NCBI GenBank assembly: GCA_944320495.1 | Contig: CALUHR010000003.1 | Span: forward strand, 1-64,000 | DNA from: Candidatus Methanomethylophilaceae archaeon | GTDB taxonomy: Archaea > Thermoplasmatota > Thermoplasmata > Methanomassiliicoccales > Methanomethylophilaceae | Length of the DNA stretch: 64,000 nt | Direction of reading: 5' to 3' | In this document: in pieces, positions 8,917 through 17,065 of the stretch | Numbering within the stretch: position 1 is the stretch's first letter | Layout of the letters: each line of letters starts with the position of its first letter | Program-made: the position numbers and the translations under genes | Notes under the pieces: model-generated | Told to the model about the DNA's origin: nothing | What the model saw: only the letters and a program-made list of their open reading frames with translations | Database searches by the model: none

Positions 8917-10405
8917 ACATATATGCATTGAAGAACCCCCAAACAAAAAGGAGTTTACATTTCACCCAGGCATTAATTTAATTCACAGTCACAATAACTC
9001 ATACGGCAAAACAACGTTGCTTCGTTTTATTTTATATGGACTTGGATTCACAATTCCAAACTTAGAAAAACTTCACATGGAACAATGTTTCGTCACTATA
9101 ACAGTTATTCATGGAGATAGAACAATTATCATCAATAGACATGAATCTGACATCTCTGTTGAGGAATTTAATGAAAAGACATACTATCGCACTCCACGCG
9201 AGTTGATGGCAGCAAGATCGAAAATCTTTAACTCCGATAACAAGCAACTTTTAGAGTCAATTCTTGGAGCCATGTATATAGACCAGGAACGTGGCTGGAC
9301 TCTACTTAATCGCGGAAAGGTAATAGGTTCAAATGAATTTCAGATTGAATCGTTCCTTAATTCAATAGCCAAGGACGATGTTGAATCTTTAATTATTGAA
9401 AAAAATAAACTCAGCAGAGAACTTGAGAGGTATAAACAACTACTTACGTTATCGGACAGACAGAGAACAATCGATGACTTTGATAAAAAAAGAATCAACC
9501 TTTCTGAAATTGAATCTGTACAGACATCTTTGGATTCTCTAAATATCCAATTGAGATCGTTAAAAAAAGAAGAAAAACGTATCAAAGAATCAATAAAGGA
9601 TAATAAAAAATTCATTGATTATATTGATCAAATGAAATTGGTTATAAAAGTTGGTGGCGAGATTATTCCATTGACCCATGACATGATCGTAACATGTCCA
9701 GATAATATGAGTTTCCTTGAAGCTCGTCTTGAAGTAACCCGGATGTCGATTTCTAAAATAACTGAAAAAATGATCAAGACTGAATCCGAATTAAACAAAT
9801 TATTGGATGAAAAAAAGTCTGATGAAATTATAGAAGCTTACTCTATAATACCAATTTCTAAAATCAATATCGATTCTGAAAAAATTCAATCTTCCATTAA
9901 CTTAATGAAAAACAGATTATCGATTTTAAATAAACAAATTGAATCAGCTCAAGATAAAACAAAAATTACAACTAAATTAGATTCACTAATATTGAGAAAT
10001 GCTGACGAACTTAATGTCTCACAATACATACAAAATGCTTCCAGACCTCTTTGCAAAATAGAAAAATTAAAAGGGTTCTCGGGTACAAAGTACAGAAAGG
10101 TCATACTTTCATATAGATTGGCTTATGCTTCATTGATTGAAGAAGTTGAAAAACTCACACTTCCACTAATAATAGACTCCCCTTCAGGTGAAGTGGATGA
10201 TACAAATCTCAGCGAAATGGTAAACATATTCCCCAAACTGTACTCCCATCATCAGGTCATCATTGCCTCGATAGATAGTCTCGACTCTCTTGAAAAAGAC
10301 ATGACCATTGAACTCAACACAGAAAACAAGCTGATTGATGTCCGGAAGGATGAAAATTTATTGGACGTTTTTTTAGATAAGACCGGCAACTATAAACCGG
10401 TCTAA
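8906..10405 (+). CDS. Rad50/SMC-like ATPase of the defence pair (LmuB/ABC-3C-like)
   Basis: A 499-residue ABC-type ATPase. The N terminus has a Walker A of the SMC/RecN form (SHNNSYGKTTLLRF, about residues 28-41), followed by a Q-loop-like YIDQERGWTLLNRG. A Lys/Glu/Ile-rich coiled coil spans about residues 155-345. The C-terminal lobe holds a signature-like GFSGTKYRKVILSYRLA and Walker B LPLIIDSPSGEVDDTN. The coiled coil is short compared with true SMC proteins. It starts at TTG 8906 inside the nuclease gene. Such ATPases sense foreign DNA and release a partner effector, but which family this belongs to is my inference. The codons are AT-rich, and no CGA occurs among its Arg codons. Confidence 0.65.
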   Translation: MWIKHICIEEPPNKKEFTFHPGINLIHSHNNSYGKTTLLRFILYGLGFTIPNLEKLHMEQCFVTITVIHGDRTIIINRHESDISVEEFNEKTYYRTPRELMAARSKIFNSDNKQLLESILGAMYIDQERGWTLLNRGKVIGSNEFQIESFLNSIAKDDVESLIIEKNKLSRELERYKQLLTLSDRQRTIDDFDKKRINLSEIESVQTSLDSLNIQLRSLKKEEKRIKESIKDNKKFIDYIDQMKLVIKVGGEIIPLTHDMIVTCPDNMSFLEARLEVTRMSISKITEKMIKTESELNKLLDEKKSDEIIEAYSIIPISKINIDSEKIQSSINLMKNRLSILNKQIESAQDKTKITTKLDSLILRNADELNVSQYIQNASRPLCKIEKLKGFSGTKYRKVILSYRLAYASLIEEVEKLTLPLIIDSPSGEVDDTNLSEMVNIFPKLYSHHQVIIASIDSLDSLEKDMTIELNTENKLIDVRKDENLLDVFLDKTGNYKPV

Positions 10406-10419
10406 CACTTCTGTAGTCT

Positions 10420-10830
10420 GTGCAGAAAACTCCTGAACAGATCCATTACAATATGTCTCGTATCCGTTGCAAGGACACCAAAATTGAAGTGGAACTCAGA
10501 AAAGAGCTCTGGTCTCGTGGACTCCGTTATCGTAAGAATGTTAAAAACATCCCAGGTAAACCAGACATCGCATTCATTGGAAAGAAGATTGCCGTATTCT
10601 GTGACAGCGAATTCTGGCATGGTTACGATTGGGAACATCGTAAGAACGATATCAAAACCCGCAGAGAGTTCTGGATTCCCAAGATTGAGAAGAACATACA
10701 AAGAGATTTAGAAGTGAACCAGCTACTGGAAGAACAGGGTTGGATTGTCCTGAGATTCTGGGGAAAGGAAATCCAGAAGAATCTCTCAGGCTGCGCGGAT
10801 AGGATAGAAAAGGTGGTGAGAGAAAGATGA
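10420..10830 (+). CDS. vsr: very short patch repair endonuclease (Vsr)
   Basis: A 136-residue Vsr-family nuclease that nicks next to T:G mismatches arising from deamination of 5-methylcytosine. Family blocks are KTPEQ..NMSRIR at the N terminus, KPDIAF with the catalytic Asp and EFWHGYDW with the conserved His, then LRFWG near the end. The N-terminal TPEQ block supports the GTG start at 10420 over ATG 10453. Its stop overlaps the methyltransferase start (ATGA), so repair and methylation are coupled, as in known C5 restriction systems. Confidence 0.9.
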   Translation: MQKTPEQIHYNMSRIRCKDTKIEVELRKELWSRGLRYRKNVKNIPGKPDIAFIGKKIAVFCDSEFWHGYDWEHRKNDIKTRREFWIPKIEKNIQRDLEVNQLLEEQGWIVLRFWGKEIQKNLSGCADRIEKVVRER

Positions 10831-11906
10831 CGGCCAAATTCAAGTCCATAGACCTCTTCGCAGGGATAGGCGGAATCCGCATGGGATTCGACAGAGCCTT
10901 CGGCGACGAAATCGAAACAGTCTTCGCCAGCGAATGGGATTCCTACGCGCAGCAAACCTACAAGGCCAACTTCGATACTCCCGAAGAGATCAACGGAGAC
11001 ATCACCAAGATCGACGAGAAGGACGTTCCCGACTTTGATATCTGTCTTGCTGGATTTCCCTGCCAGGCATTCTCCATCGCCGGAAAAAAACAGGGATTCA
11101 ACGATGATTACAAAGGAATGTCTCGCGGAACTTTGTTCTTCGACGTTGTAAGAATCTGCGATCTCCACAGACCCAAGGTAATTTTCTGTGAGAACGTCAA
11201 GGGTCTGACGATTCATGATAAGGGGAGAACCTTCGACGTGATCATCAACACTCTGAAGAATATGGGATACACGCCGCTTTATAAGGTTCTGAACAGCAAG
11301 GACTACGGTGTCCCTCAGAACAGGGAGCGTATCTACATCGTAGCTTTCAGGAATGACATAGACTGTTCTGGATTCCAGTTCCCTCAGCCCACCAACTCCA
11401 AGACATGCATCGCTGACATCATGGAAAAGGATCCGGTTTCGGTCAAATACTATCTGAGCGACGTGTATCTGGAGACCCTCAGAAAGCACAGAGCGAGACA
11501 CGAGGCTGCTGGCCATGGATTCGGGTATGAAATCAAAGATCTCGACGGAGTTTCCTCGGCTCTTGTCTGCGGAGGCATGGGACGGGAGAGAAACCTAGTT
11601 ATCGACGACCGCCTTACCGATTTTACCCCGATTACTCATATCAAAGGCAAAGTTAACCGCGAAGGCGTCAGGAAGATGACCCCTCGCGAATGGGCCAGAC
11701 TTCAGGGATTCCCCGACGACTTTAAACTTGTATTATCCGATACCCACCTCTACAAACAGTTCGGCAATTCGGTAACCGTCCCGGTAATCGAAGCCATTGC
11801 AAAAGAAGTCAGGAGGACTTTGGATGGGGATAACAAGGGGGAATTCGGGGGAGTGGTCGGAACCGTACGTTCTGCTCAGTCTGCTCTCCGAGGGTCGTAT
11901 ATATGA
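10827..11906 (+). CDS. DNA (cytosine-5) methyltransferase
   Basis: A C5-cytosine methyltransferase that should protect host DNA from the endonuclease encoded next to it. All main motifs are visible: DLFAGIGGIRMGF (I), GFPCQAFS with the catalytic Cys (IV), ENVKGL (VI), QNRERIYIV (VIII), RLQGFPDDF (IX) and QFGNSV (X). The standard frame ends at TGA 11904-11906. An in-frame CGA at 11889-11891, five codons earlier, lies past the last conserved block and would be the end if CGA acts as a stop. The neighbouring HpaII-like enzyme suggests CCGG specificity, which is inference. Confidence 0.93.
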   Translation: MTAKFKSIDLFAGIGGIRMGFDRAFGDEIETVFASEWDSYAQQTYKANFDTPEEINGDITKIDEKDVPDFDICLAGFPCQAFSIAGKKQGFNDDYKGMSRGTLFFDVVRICDLHRPKVIFCENVKGLTIHDKGRTFDVIINTLKNMGYTPLYKVLNSKDYGVPQNRERIYIVAFRNDIDCSGFQFPQPTNSKTCIADIMEKDPVSVKYYLSDVYLETLRKHRARHEAAGHGFGYEIKDLDGVSSALVCGGMGRERNLVIDDRLTDFTPITHIKGKVNREGVRKMTPREWARLQGFPDDFKLVLSDTHLYKQFGNSVTVPVIEAIAKEVRRTLDGDNKGEFGGVVGTVRSAQSALRGSYI

Positions 11907-13125
11907 TGCCGATGGGAATCTCAACATTATAAAGGAAGTATGGCATGACATAAGTTCGGTCATCTTCAAACAGGATTCCAAAGATAAAGTAGGTTCTCTC
12001 AGATATGATATCAATCTGGACAAGAAGACCGTTGATGTCTATCTGAACGGCAATCATCTGATACGCATTTCACGTGAAGAATGCAGAAAGTACGCAGAGG
12101 GGCTTCGCGATGCCATCAGAAACTCGCACAGCTCTAAAGGTACAATCGACATAGACCGTTCCTACTCGGATTACCTCAGATCCATAGGCCGTAATGCTCT
12201 AAAGGCCAGCAGCAAAGACACTCCCGACATCTGGCTGAATATGCCAGATGTCCGCAACACATCGAACAAACCCCTTGGATTCAGCATCAAATCCCGTTTG
12301 AGCAATCATCTGCCTACGATTTTCAACAGCAGCGGAGCATCAAACATCATCTATGAGATTACTGGAGACGTTACCGATGAGAAAATCTCCGAGCTGATGA
12401 AAATGGTAATCGCACACGGTTCGTCTGGTGAAGAACACGACCGCAAATTCGTCTATCCCAATTATCCGCTCCGCATCAAGACCTTCAAAGACATGGGTCT
12501 GGGTCTGAAATACCACAGTGCGGAATCATTAAAGACGGAAGACGACGGAGGCATACTGTTCAAAGGAACTGACCCGTTTGAGAAGAATCTCCTGATGATC
12601 GATTACTGCATGCCCCAGATACTGGCCGATATGACCGCGGAGGCCTACTTCAACGGTGTGATGAACATATCCGATCTCGTCAGAATTCTTGACGGTAAAG
12701 ACAGATTCGGCGTGAATCCATCCGAATCATACCCGTTCTACAAAAAGAAGGTTCAGGACATGCTGGTTGCGATGACCACATCCATGACCGCTGCAAAGAT
12801 ATGGGATGGCACCGAAGGTACCAACGGCGGTCTGATTATCGTGAAGGAGGACGGAGATATCGTTTGTTACCACATCTTCGATCGCAACGATTTCAGAGAG
12901 TTCCTGCTAAACAACATGAAATTCGAGTATCCGGACAATTCCAGATACTTCTCTACGGGAATCATCGAGAATCACGGGAAGTACTTTATGAGCCTGAACG
13001 TGCAGATCCGTATGGGCCAGAAAAAGAGGAAGGGCTCTTCCAGGCAGTCGGAAGGTTACTACGACATCGATGCGGGCAGGTATCTGGACAAGAGTCCGAT
13101 AGAGGAGAAGACCGTTTGGTTCTGA
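11824..13125 (+). CDS. HpaII-family type II restriction endonuclease
   Basis: A 433-residue predicted restriction enzyme. The N-terminal GNSGEWSEPYVLLSLLSEGR is the hallmark of the HpaII family (CCGG cutters), followed by VDVYLN, GFSIKSRLS (a plausible catalytic core with S-x-K) and a long alpha/beta domain. The start at ATG 11824 is favoured by an AGGAGG ribosome site 6-7 bases upstream, which sits inside the methyltransferase gene, so the two overlap by 83 bases in different frames. Delayed or coupled translation of the endonuclease after its methyltransferase is a common safety device. CCGG is very frequent in the host window, so methylation would be essential. Confidence 0.8.
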   Translation: MGITRGNSGEWSEPYVLLSLLSEGRIYDADGNLNIIKEVWHDISSVIFKQDSKDKVGSLRYDINLDKKTVDVYLNGNHLIRISREECRKYAEGLRDAIRNSHSSKGTIDIDRSYSDYLRSIGRNALKASSKDTPDIWLNMPDVRNTSNKPLGFSIKSRLSNHLPTIFNSSGASNIIYEITGDVTDEKISELMKMVIAHGSSGEEHDRKFVYPNYPLRIKTFKDMGLGLKYHSAESLKTEDDGGILFKGTDPFEKNLLMIDYCMPQILADMTAEAYFNGVMNISDLVRILDGKDRFGVNPSESYPFYKKKVQDMLVAMTTSMTAAKIWDGTEGTNGGLIIVKEDGDIVCYHIFDRNDFREFLLNNMKFEYPDNSRYFSTGIIENHGKYFMSLNVQIRMGQKKRKGSSRQSEGYYDIDAGRYLDKSPIEEKTVWF

Positions 13126-13131
13126 CAGTCT

Positions 13132-13701
13132 ATGTCAAAATTTCCACAAACCGATAACAAACCCCTTCATTCAACCATCAGACACCAGTTGAAGGTCTCC
13201 AAACTCCACCGCATTACGAGAGAGGACATGGTTAAACTGGATTATTTTAGACGTCAGGTGTTCTCACTCGGAGAGAAACACCGTCAGTTATGGTCCAAGT
13301 ACAACTTCTTTAACATATCTGGGTACACTGATCCCAAGATATGCGAAAAGTACGGTACTCAGGCAGCATCAGAAATGTGTTGTTTGTATGAAGACTGGCT
13401 CGGACTCCGGAGAGAGATAGAACAATTCCTGGAACTGAAGGATCTCCCCATGACCTATGACGAACATGTATGGTCAAGACCGTATGTGGTCTCATCTTCT
13501 GGAACCATGAAGTACGACGGCACCTACGTGACAACGGGATTCGATTCGGGACCGGCAAAATGGTGCGAGATAACCCTGGATGGAATGACGAGCAAGATGC
13601 ATTCCCGTCGTCACCTCCAAAGGATTGAGCAGTATTCGATAGCTGGCTTTGCTACAGGTATTATCGGAATAGTGCTTTCGTTGGTGATGTTCTTTTACTG
13701 A
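13132..13701 (+). CDS. tail-anchored hypothetical protein of the element
   Basis: A 189-residue protein with no family I recognise. It is hydrophilic and basic, ending in one hydrophobic segment (about residues 170-188) followed directly by the stop. That predicts a C-tail anchor in the membrane, with the bulk in the cytoplasm. It begins six bases after the endonuclease stop, so it is probably in the same operon. A role as membrane-acting defence effector or element maintenance protein is possible but not shown. Confidence 0.6.
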   Translation: MSKFPQTDNKPLHSTIRHQLKVSKLHRITREDMVKLDYFRRQVFSLGEKHRQLWSKYNFFNISGYTDPKICEKYGTQAASEMCCLYEDWLGLRREIEQFLELKDLPMTYDEHVWSRPYVVSSSGTMKYDGTYVTTGFDSGPAKWCEITLDGMTSKMHSRRHLQRIEQYSIAGFATGIIGIVLSLVMFFY

Positions 13702-13706
13702 TTTCT

Positions 13707-14054
13707 TTAACGCTTCTCTTTTTCCAACTTCTCCGCACGGGCCTTCCTATCTTTGGCGTATTCCTCCTCGGCCATGCGAAGACGCTCTTCCGGATTAAGA
13801 TCCTGCTCCATCGCCTCTTCCATATGGTCTTCTTCATAGGATATCAAACGGTTACGGATGTCCTGAGATTCAAGATCGAACCCATAGTAAGAGCGAGTCC
13901 TCTTTCTAAGGATGACCTCCCCGTTATGCACATGCCACTCTACGATATCTTCGCCCTTTACCAACTCCAGCAGCTCGGCTATCTTGATACTACATGTGAT
14001 GCGCCCATAGTTGTCGTACTTGGATTCTCCGACTTTCACCATTTTAACCATCAT
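13707..14054 (-). CDS. AbrB/SpoVT-like swapped-hairpin DNA-binding regulator
   Basis: About 115 residues. The first 50 form an AbrB-type swapped-hairpin domain (YDNYGRITCSIKIAELLELVKGED followed by VILRKR), and the remainder is a charged coiled coil rich in Glu, Lys and Arg. It is divergent from the small protein and integrase genes, and the region between holds repeated TTGGCAA half-sites, so it probably represses both directions. Starts at ATG 14054, 14051 or 14042 are all possible. The reading frame also opens at a TTG in the palindrome, which I reject. Confidence 0.7.
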   Translation of the reverse strand: MMVKMVKVGESKYDNYGRITCSIKIAELLELVKGEDIVEWHVHNGEVILRKRTRSYYGFDLESQDIRNRLISYEEDHMEEAMEQDLNPEERLRMAEEEYAKDRKARAEKLEKEKR

Positions 14055-14130
14055 TGGCAACGTTGCCAAATAATTTAATATATGGTTGGCAATATTGGCA
14101 ATAATGAATCAAATTGCCGTAATTGCCAAT
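14054..14130. promoter_or_regulatory. divergent promoter with TTGGCAA operator array
   Basis: Contains a perfect 16-bp palindrome (TTGGCAACGTTGCCAA, 14054-14069), direct TTGGCAA copies at 14086-14092 and 14095-14101, a partial TTGCC at 14114, and an inverted TTGCCAA at 14123-14129. An AT-rich TATA region lies at 14071-14083. The last copies extend into the coding start of the small protein. It is the likely binding region of the adjacent AbrB-like protein or an integrase accessory site. Confidence 0.65.
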
Positions 14131-14355
14131 GAAGGTAGCACACACATTCCTGAGTCTGGAACCGCGCATCCAGATCACACATCCGACCTCTTCACAAGAA
14201 CCAACAGAGCCGCGCACATCAGTGCACTGGGCATCTTCCTGAGGAACTTCCCTCTAGAGGTGTTCGACGACAGCGAGAGATCCTGGTTCCTCGCATTCGA
14301 GTCCAGGGTCTGCAGAATGGAATCCGAGGCCTTCGACGACCTTGGACTGGAGTGA
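14104..14355 (+). CDS. small protein upstream of integrase
   Basis: An 83-residue acidic protein of unknown family, with no membrane segment. The ATG at 14104 follows the operator array, and its TGA is immediately followed by the integrase GTG, so both are surely co-transcribed. The position suggests an excisionase or integrase regulator, but the sequence shows no clear winged-helix signature. Confidence 0.55.
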   Translation: MNQIAVIANEGSTHIPESGTAHPDHTSDLFTRTNRAAHISALGIFLRNFPLEVFDDSERSWFLAFESRVCRMESEAFDDLGLE

Positions 14356-15318
14356 GTGGCAACCATGGCAAAGGGCAACTACTCTGGAATATCTTGCATC
14401 AACGAGCACATTGCCAACACCTACAGGAGGTCGAAGGAAGAGACCTCCTCGAAGTACCGCGGAGTCCTCTACCAAATCAACGGCGATCTTCAGCAGAACG
14501 GATACTCCACCAACCCCCGCGAGTTCGATGAGGAAACAATCGAGTTCCTCTTGGGACTCTGGAAGGAGCGCGACCTCGCGGTGTCCACCAAGAACTGGTA
14601 CCTGCACATCCTGAGAAGATACCTCGCCTACTTCCAGAACGACGTTGTGGAGCAGATGGGCGTGGACTTCGGCCAGGACGTCCGCCCCAACGTCAACTGG
14701 CTCTCTGACGAGCAGGCCGAGCAGCTCATGGACATGGAGAAGACTCCTCTCGAGGAGGTCGTCATCCACCTGGAGCTCTGCCTCGGCCTCAGGATTGTGG
14801 AGGTATGCAGGCTGCGCCTCACTGACATCCACTTCGACGAAGACCCCCGCAAGTGCTATGTCTCCGTCCGCGGGAAAGGCAAGGGGGACGGCAAGTGGAG
14901 AAGCATCCCGTTCCACCCAGACTCCAAGGAGGTCTTTAGGCGCTGGATTGCCAGACGCAACGAGATCATCGCCAGGATGCACGAGTTCGACCCCTCGTGG
15001 AAGGTTCCCGATGAATTCCTGATCTGGTGCCACTACGACAACCGCCCCTCCGCTGGACGCTATACCGAGAGAGGTCACAGCCTCGACCGCGCAGTTATCC
15101 ACAAGGTCCGCGACCGTGCCGGATTCGAGTTCTCCAATCACACTCTCAGGAGGACATTCGGCCGCACGCTCTACCGTGCCGGCATCCCGATCGAGACGAT
15201 TTCCAAGCTCTACGGCCATGATGACGTCAAGACAACCATCCGTTACCTCGGGATTGACCTCGACGACATGGGCTCCGCCCTTGCCAGAATGTACGAGTAC
15301 CAGTACTCCAGGAGATGA
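14356..15318 (+). CDS. tyrosine recombinase / integrase
   Basis: A 320-residue site-specific recombinase. A SAM-like core-binding domain (about residues 20-120) precedes the catalytic domain, which has the first Arg in LCLGLRIVEVCRL, H-x-x-R in NHTLRRTFGR, and the final His and nucleophilic Tyr in YGHDDVKTTIRYLG. It is close in form to archaeal XerA. GTG 14356 follows the upstream stop directly, with ATG 14365 as alternative. It ends 33 bases before the right 23-bp repeat, as expected for the enzyme that inserted the element. Confidence 0.92.
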   Translation: MATMAKGNYSGISCINEHIANTYRRSKEETSSKYRGVLYQINGDLQQNGYSTNPREFDEETIEFLLGLWKERDLAVSTKNWYLHILRRYLAYFQNDVVEQMGVDFGQDVRPNVNWLSDEQAEQLMDMEKTPLEEVVIHLELCLGLRIVEVCRLRLTDIHFDEDPRKCYVSVRGKGKGDGKWRSIPFHPDSKEVFRRWIARRNEIIARMHEFDPSWKVPDEFLIWCHYDNRPSAGRYTERGHSLDRAVIHKVRDRAGFEFSNHTLRRTFGRTLYRAGIPIETISKLYGHDDVKTTIRYLGIDLDDMGSALARMYEYQYSRR

Positions 15319-15351
15319 TCAGGTGACCCCCTCAAACACGGTCCCCGAACC

Positions 15352-15374
15352 CAAATCAGGGAGTGGGGACCATC
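15352..15374 (+). repeat. right direct repeat of the integrated element (putative attR)
   Basis: A 23-bp perfect copy of 6329-6351. Here the repeat also sits in a possible stem: GGTCCCC just upstream (about 15340) is complementary to GGGGACC inside the repeat, an arm absent at the left copy. Confidence 0.75.
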
Positions 15375-15550
15375 ACTTCCGAAACGCTGCCGGCCCGATG
15401 GTATGGAAATCCTGTACCAAGCCCGGCTTTGATCGGCCATACACCTTTCATCGATTCCCTGCAGATGCCTGAAGCAGACTACCTCTGGCATGCTCGTATG
15501 AGTAGCCTCGAAACATTTTTCTCCGATGCGCGGGAACCGCCCGCGAGAGC

Positions 15551-16750
15551 ATGACCCCGAGACAATGGCTTCCTCTGATCGCGATAGTCATATGCGTATT
15601 CATCGTGAACATGTCGGAGTTCATGCCGATCGGTCTTCTGACCGACATCGCGACCGATTTCGACATCTCGGAGTCCAAGGCGGGTCTGCTCATATCGTTC
15701 TACGCCTGGGCGGTGGCGATCCTCTCACTTCCGATCATGCTTCTACTCCGCAAGATGGAGTACCGCAGGATGTTCCTGATGACCATAGCCCTCTTCGCGT
15801 TCTTCCAGATCCTGTCGGGGATCAGCAGCAGCTACGGGATGCTCATGGCCTCCCGCATCGGTGTCGCCGTCGCTCACTCGATCTTCTGGTCCATAGCCAC
15901 CCCGCTCGCGGTCCGCGTCGTGCCTCCAGAGCTGCAGAAGCTCGCGCTCAGTGCGGTGGCGACCGGTACGTCCGTGGCCATGATCGCCGGACTCCCCCTG
16001 GGGAGGATCATCGGCCTGGCGCTCGGCTGGAGGATGACTTTCATCGTCATCGCCGTGGTCTCGATCGTCGCGCTGGTGCTGCTGATCTTCGTCTTCCCCA
16101 GGCTGGAGAACCCCGGGACCTTCACCCTCAGACGCCTCCCCGGCCTCCTGAGCAACAGGGTGCTCATCGGGATCTACGTTATGCTCGCCATCTACGTCAC
16201 CGGCTACTACACCGGATACAGCTACATCGAGCCCTTCCTGCAGCAGATCGCCGGATTCTCCGAGACGATGACCACCGTCGCGCTGACCGTGTTCGGAGCG
16301 TTCGGGATCGTGGGCAGCATCCTGTTCACCAAGTTCTATGACAGGACCAGGTTCAGGTTCATGATCATGGCCCTGCTCGGGGCGGCGGTCTGCCTCCTTC
16401 TCCTGAGACCGTCCGTCGTCTCGATGCTCCTCGTATTGGCGGTATGCGCCTTCTGGGGGCTCTTCGCCACATGCTTCAACGTGGCATTCCAGAACGAGAC
16501 GCTCCGCGCGTCGCCCGAGGACGGGACCGCGATTTCGATGTCGTTGTTCAGCGGCATATTCAATGTCGGGATCGCCAGCGGTTCGCTCATCGGAGGATGG
16601 GTCACAGACTCCTCCGCCGGCGTGGGTTCCATCGGATTCGTCGGAGCTGCCTTCGTGATCGTGGCGGCGGCCATAACCGCATTCTATCTGATCAGGAAGA
16701 TGAGGATCGCCGACGGGGAACGCGCGAAGCGGCTGGCAGAGATCCGCTGA
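15551..16750 (+). CDS. MFS transporter, AraJ/sugar-efflux-like
   Basis: A 399-residue major facilitator with twelve hydrophobic segments. The N terminus (VNMSEFMPIGLLTDIATDF) and the loop between helices 2 and 3 match the drug/sugar efflux branch (AraJ, PbuE, YdhP). The substrate is unknown. It is the first host gene after the integrated element and ends at TGA just before a metal-efflux promoter. A second family member is encoded at 40760-41962. Confidence 0.85.
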   Translation: MTPRQWLPLIAIVICVFIVNMSEFMPIGLLTDIATDFDISESKAGLLISFYAWAVAILSLPIMLLLRKMEYRRMFLMTIALFAFFQILSGISSSYGMLMASRIGVAVAHSIFWSIATPLAVRVVPPELQKLALSAVATGTSVAMIAGLPLGRIIGLALGWRMTFIVIAVVSIVALVLLIFVFPRLENPGTFTLRRLPGLLSNRVLIGIYVMLAIYVTGYYTGYSYIEPFLQQIAGFSETMTTVALTVFGAFGIVGSILFTKFYDRTRFRFMIMALLGAAVCLLLLRPSVVSMLLVLAVCAFWGLFATCFNVAFQNETLRASPEDGTAISMSLFSGIFNVGIASGSLIGGWVTDSSAGVGSIGFVGAAFVIVAAAITAFYLIRKMRIADGERAKRLAEIR

Positions 16751-16789
16751 CGGTGATCCGACTTCATCACACGGTGTCGGCATACCGCA

Positions 16790-16815
16790 TAGTTTAATAA
16801 TTGAACAGTTGTTCA
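16790..16815 (+). promoter_or_regulatory. metal-responsive promoter with ArsR/SmtB-type palindrome
   Basis: A TATA element (TTTAATAA, about 16793-16800) is followed at once by TGAACAGTTGTTCA (16802-16815), a perfect inverted repeat, and then a further TTGTTCAA. TGAACA-N2-TGTTCA resembles the 12-2-12 operators of ArsR/SmtB repressors. It covers the expected transcription start of the HMA/P-type ATPase operon. No ArsR gene lies nearby. Confidence 0.6.
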
Positions 16816-16835
16816 TTTGTTCAAGTGAGAAAGCC

Positions 16836-17060
16836 ATGAAAGCCGTACTCAAGCTCGAAGGCCTGTGCTGCGCGAACTGCGCGGCGAAGATAGAGAACGC
16901 CGTACAGAAGATCGATGGTGTCGAAGAGGCCAACCTCTCGTTCATGACCCAGAAGCTGACCATCCAGGCTCCGGATTCCGAGATGGACCGCATAATCGAG
17001 GAGGCCTCCAGGATCGCCAAGAGGATCGAAGCCGAGGTCGTCGTGAGAAGGCTCAAGTGA
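16836..17060 (+). CDS. HMA-domain metal-binding protein
   Basis: A 74-residue ferredoxin-like heavy-metal-associated domain with the metal site LCCANCAAKIE. It is the size of a CopZ-type chaperone and equals the N-terminal domain normally fused to P1B ATPases. Here it is a separate gene five bases ahead of the ATPase, so the domain has been split off. ATG 16836 is chosen, because the upstream codons lie in the operator. It probably delivers Zn/Cd (or Cu) to the pump. Confidence 0.85.
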   Translation: MKAVLKLEGLCCANCAAKIENAVQKIDGVEEANLSFMTQKLTIQAPDSEMDRIIEEASRIAKRIEAEVVVRRLK

Positions 17061-17065
17061 TCCCG

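Larger units (their letters stand above)
6329..15374. mobile_element. integrative element with Rep, defence, restriction and integrase genes
   Basis: About 9 kb bounded by a perfect 23-bp direct repeat, with a tyrosine integrase gene 33 bases inside the right repeat. From left to right it carries a Rep-like protein, a non-coding hairpin array, an AT-rich nuclease/ATPase pair, vsr, a C5-cytosine methyltransferase, an HpaII-like endonuclease, a tail-anchored protein, an AbrB-like regulator, a small protein and the integrase. Base composition changes sharply inside: strongly AT-rich between about 7900 and 10420 and intermediate elsewhere, unlike the GC-rich host genes on both sides. That indicates a composite element assembled from several sources. 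No structural or conjugation genes are visible, so it is more like an integrative plasmid or defence island than a virus. Confidence 0.8.

Noticed and set aside
13707..14069. TTG start of the AbrB-like gene inside the palindrome
   Set aside because: The TTG is part of the operator; ATG codons at 14054-14042 lie at the expected distance from the TATA region.
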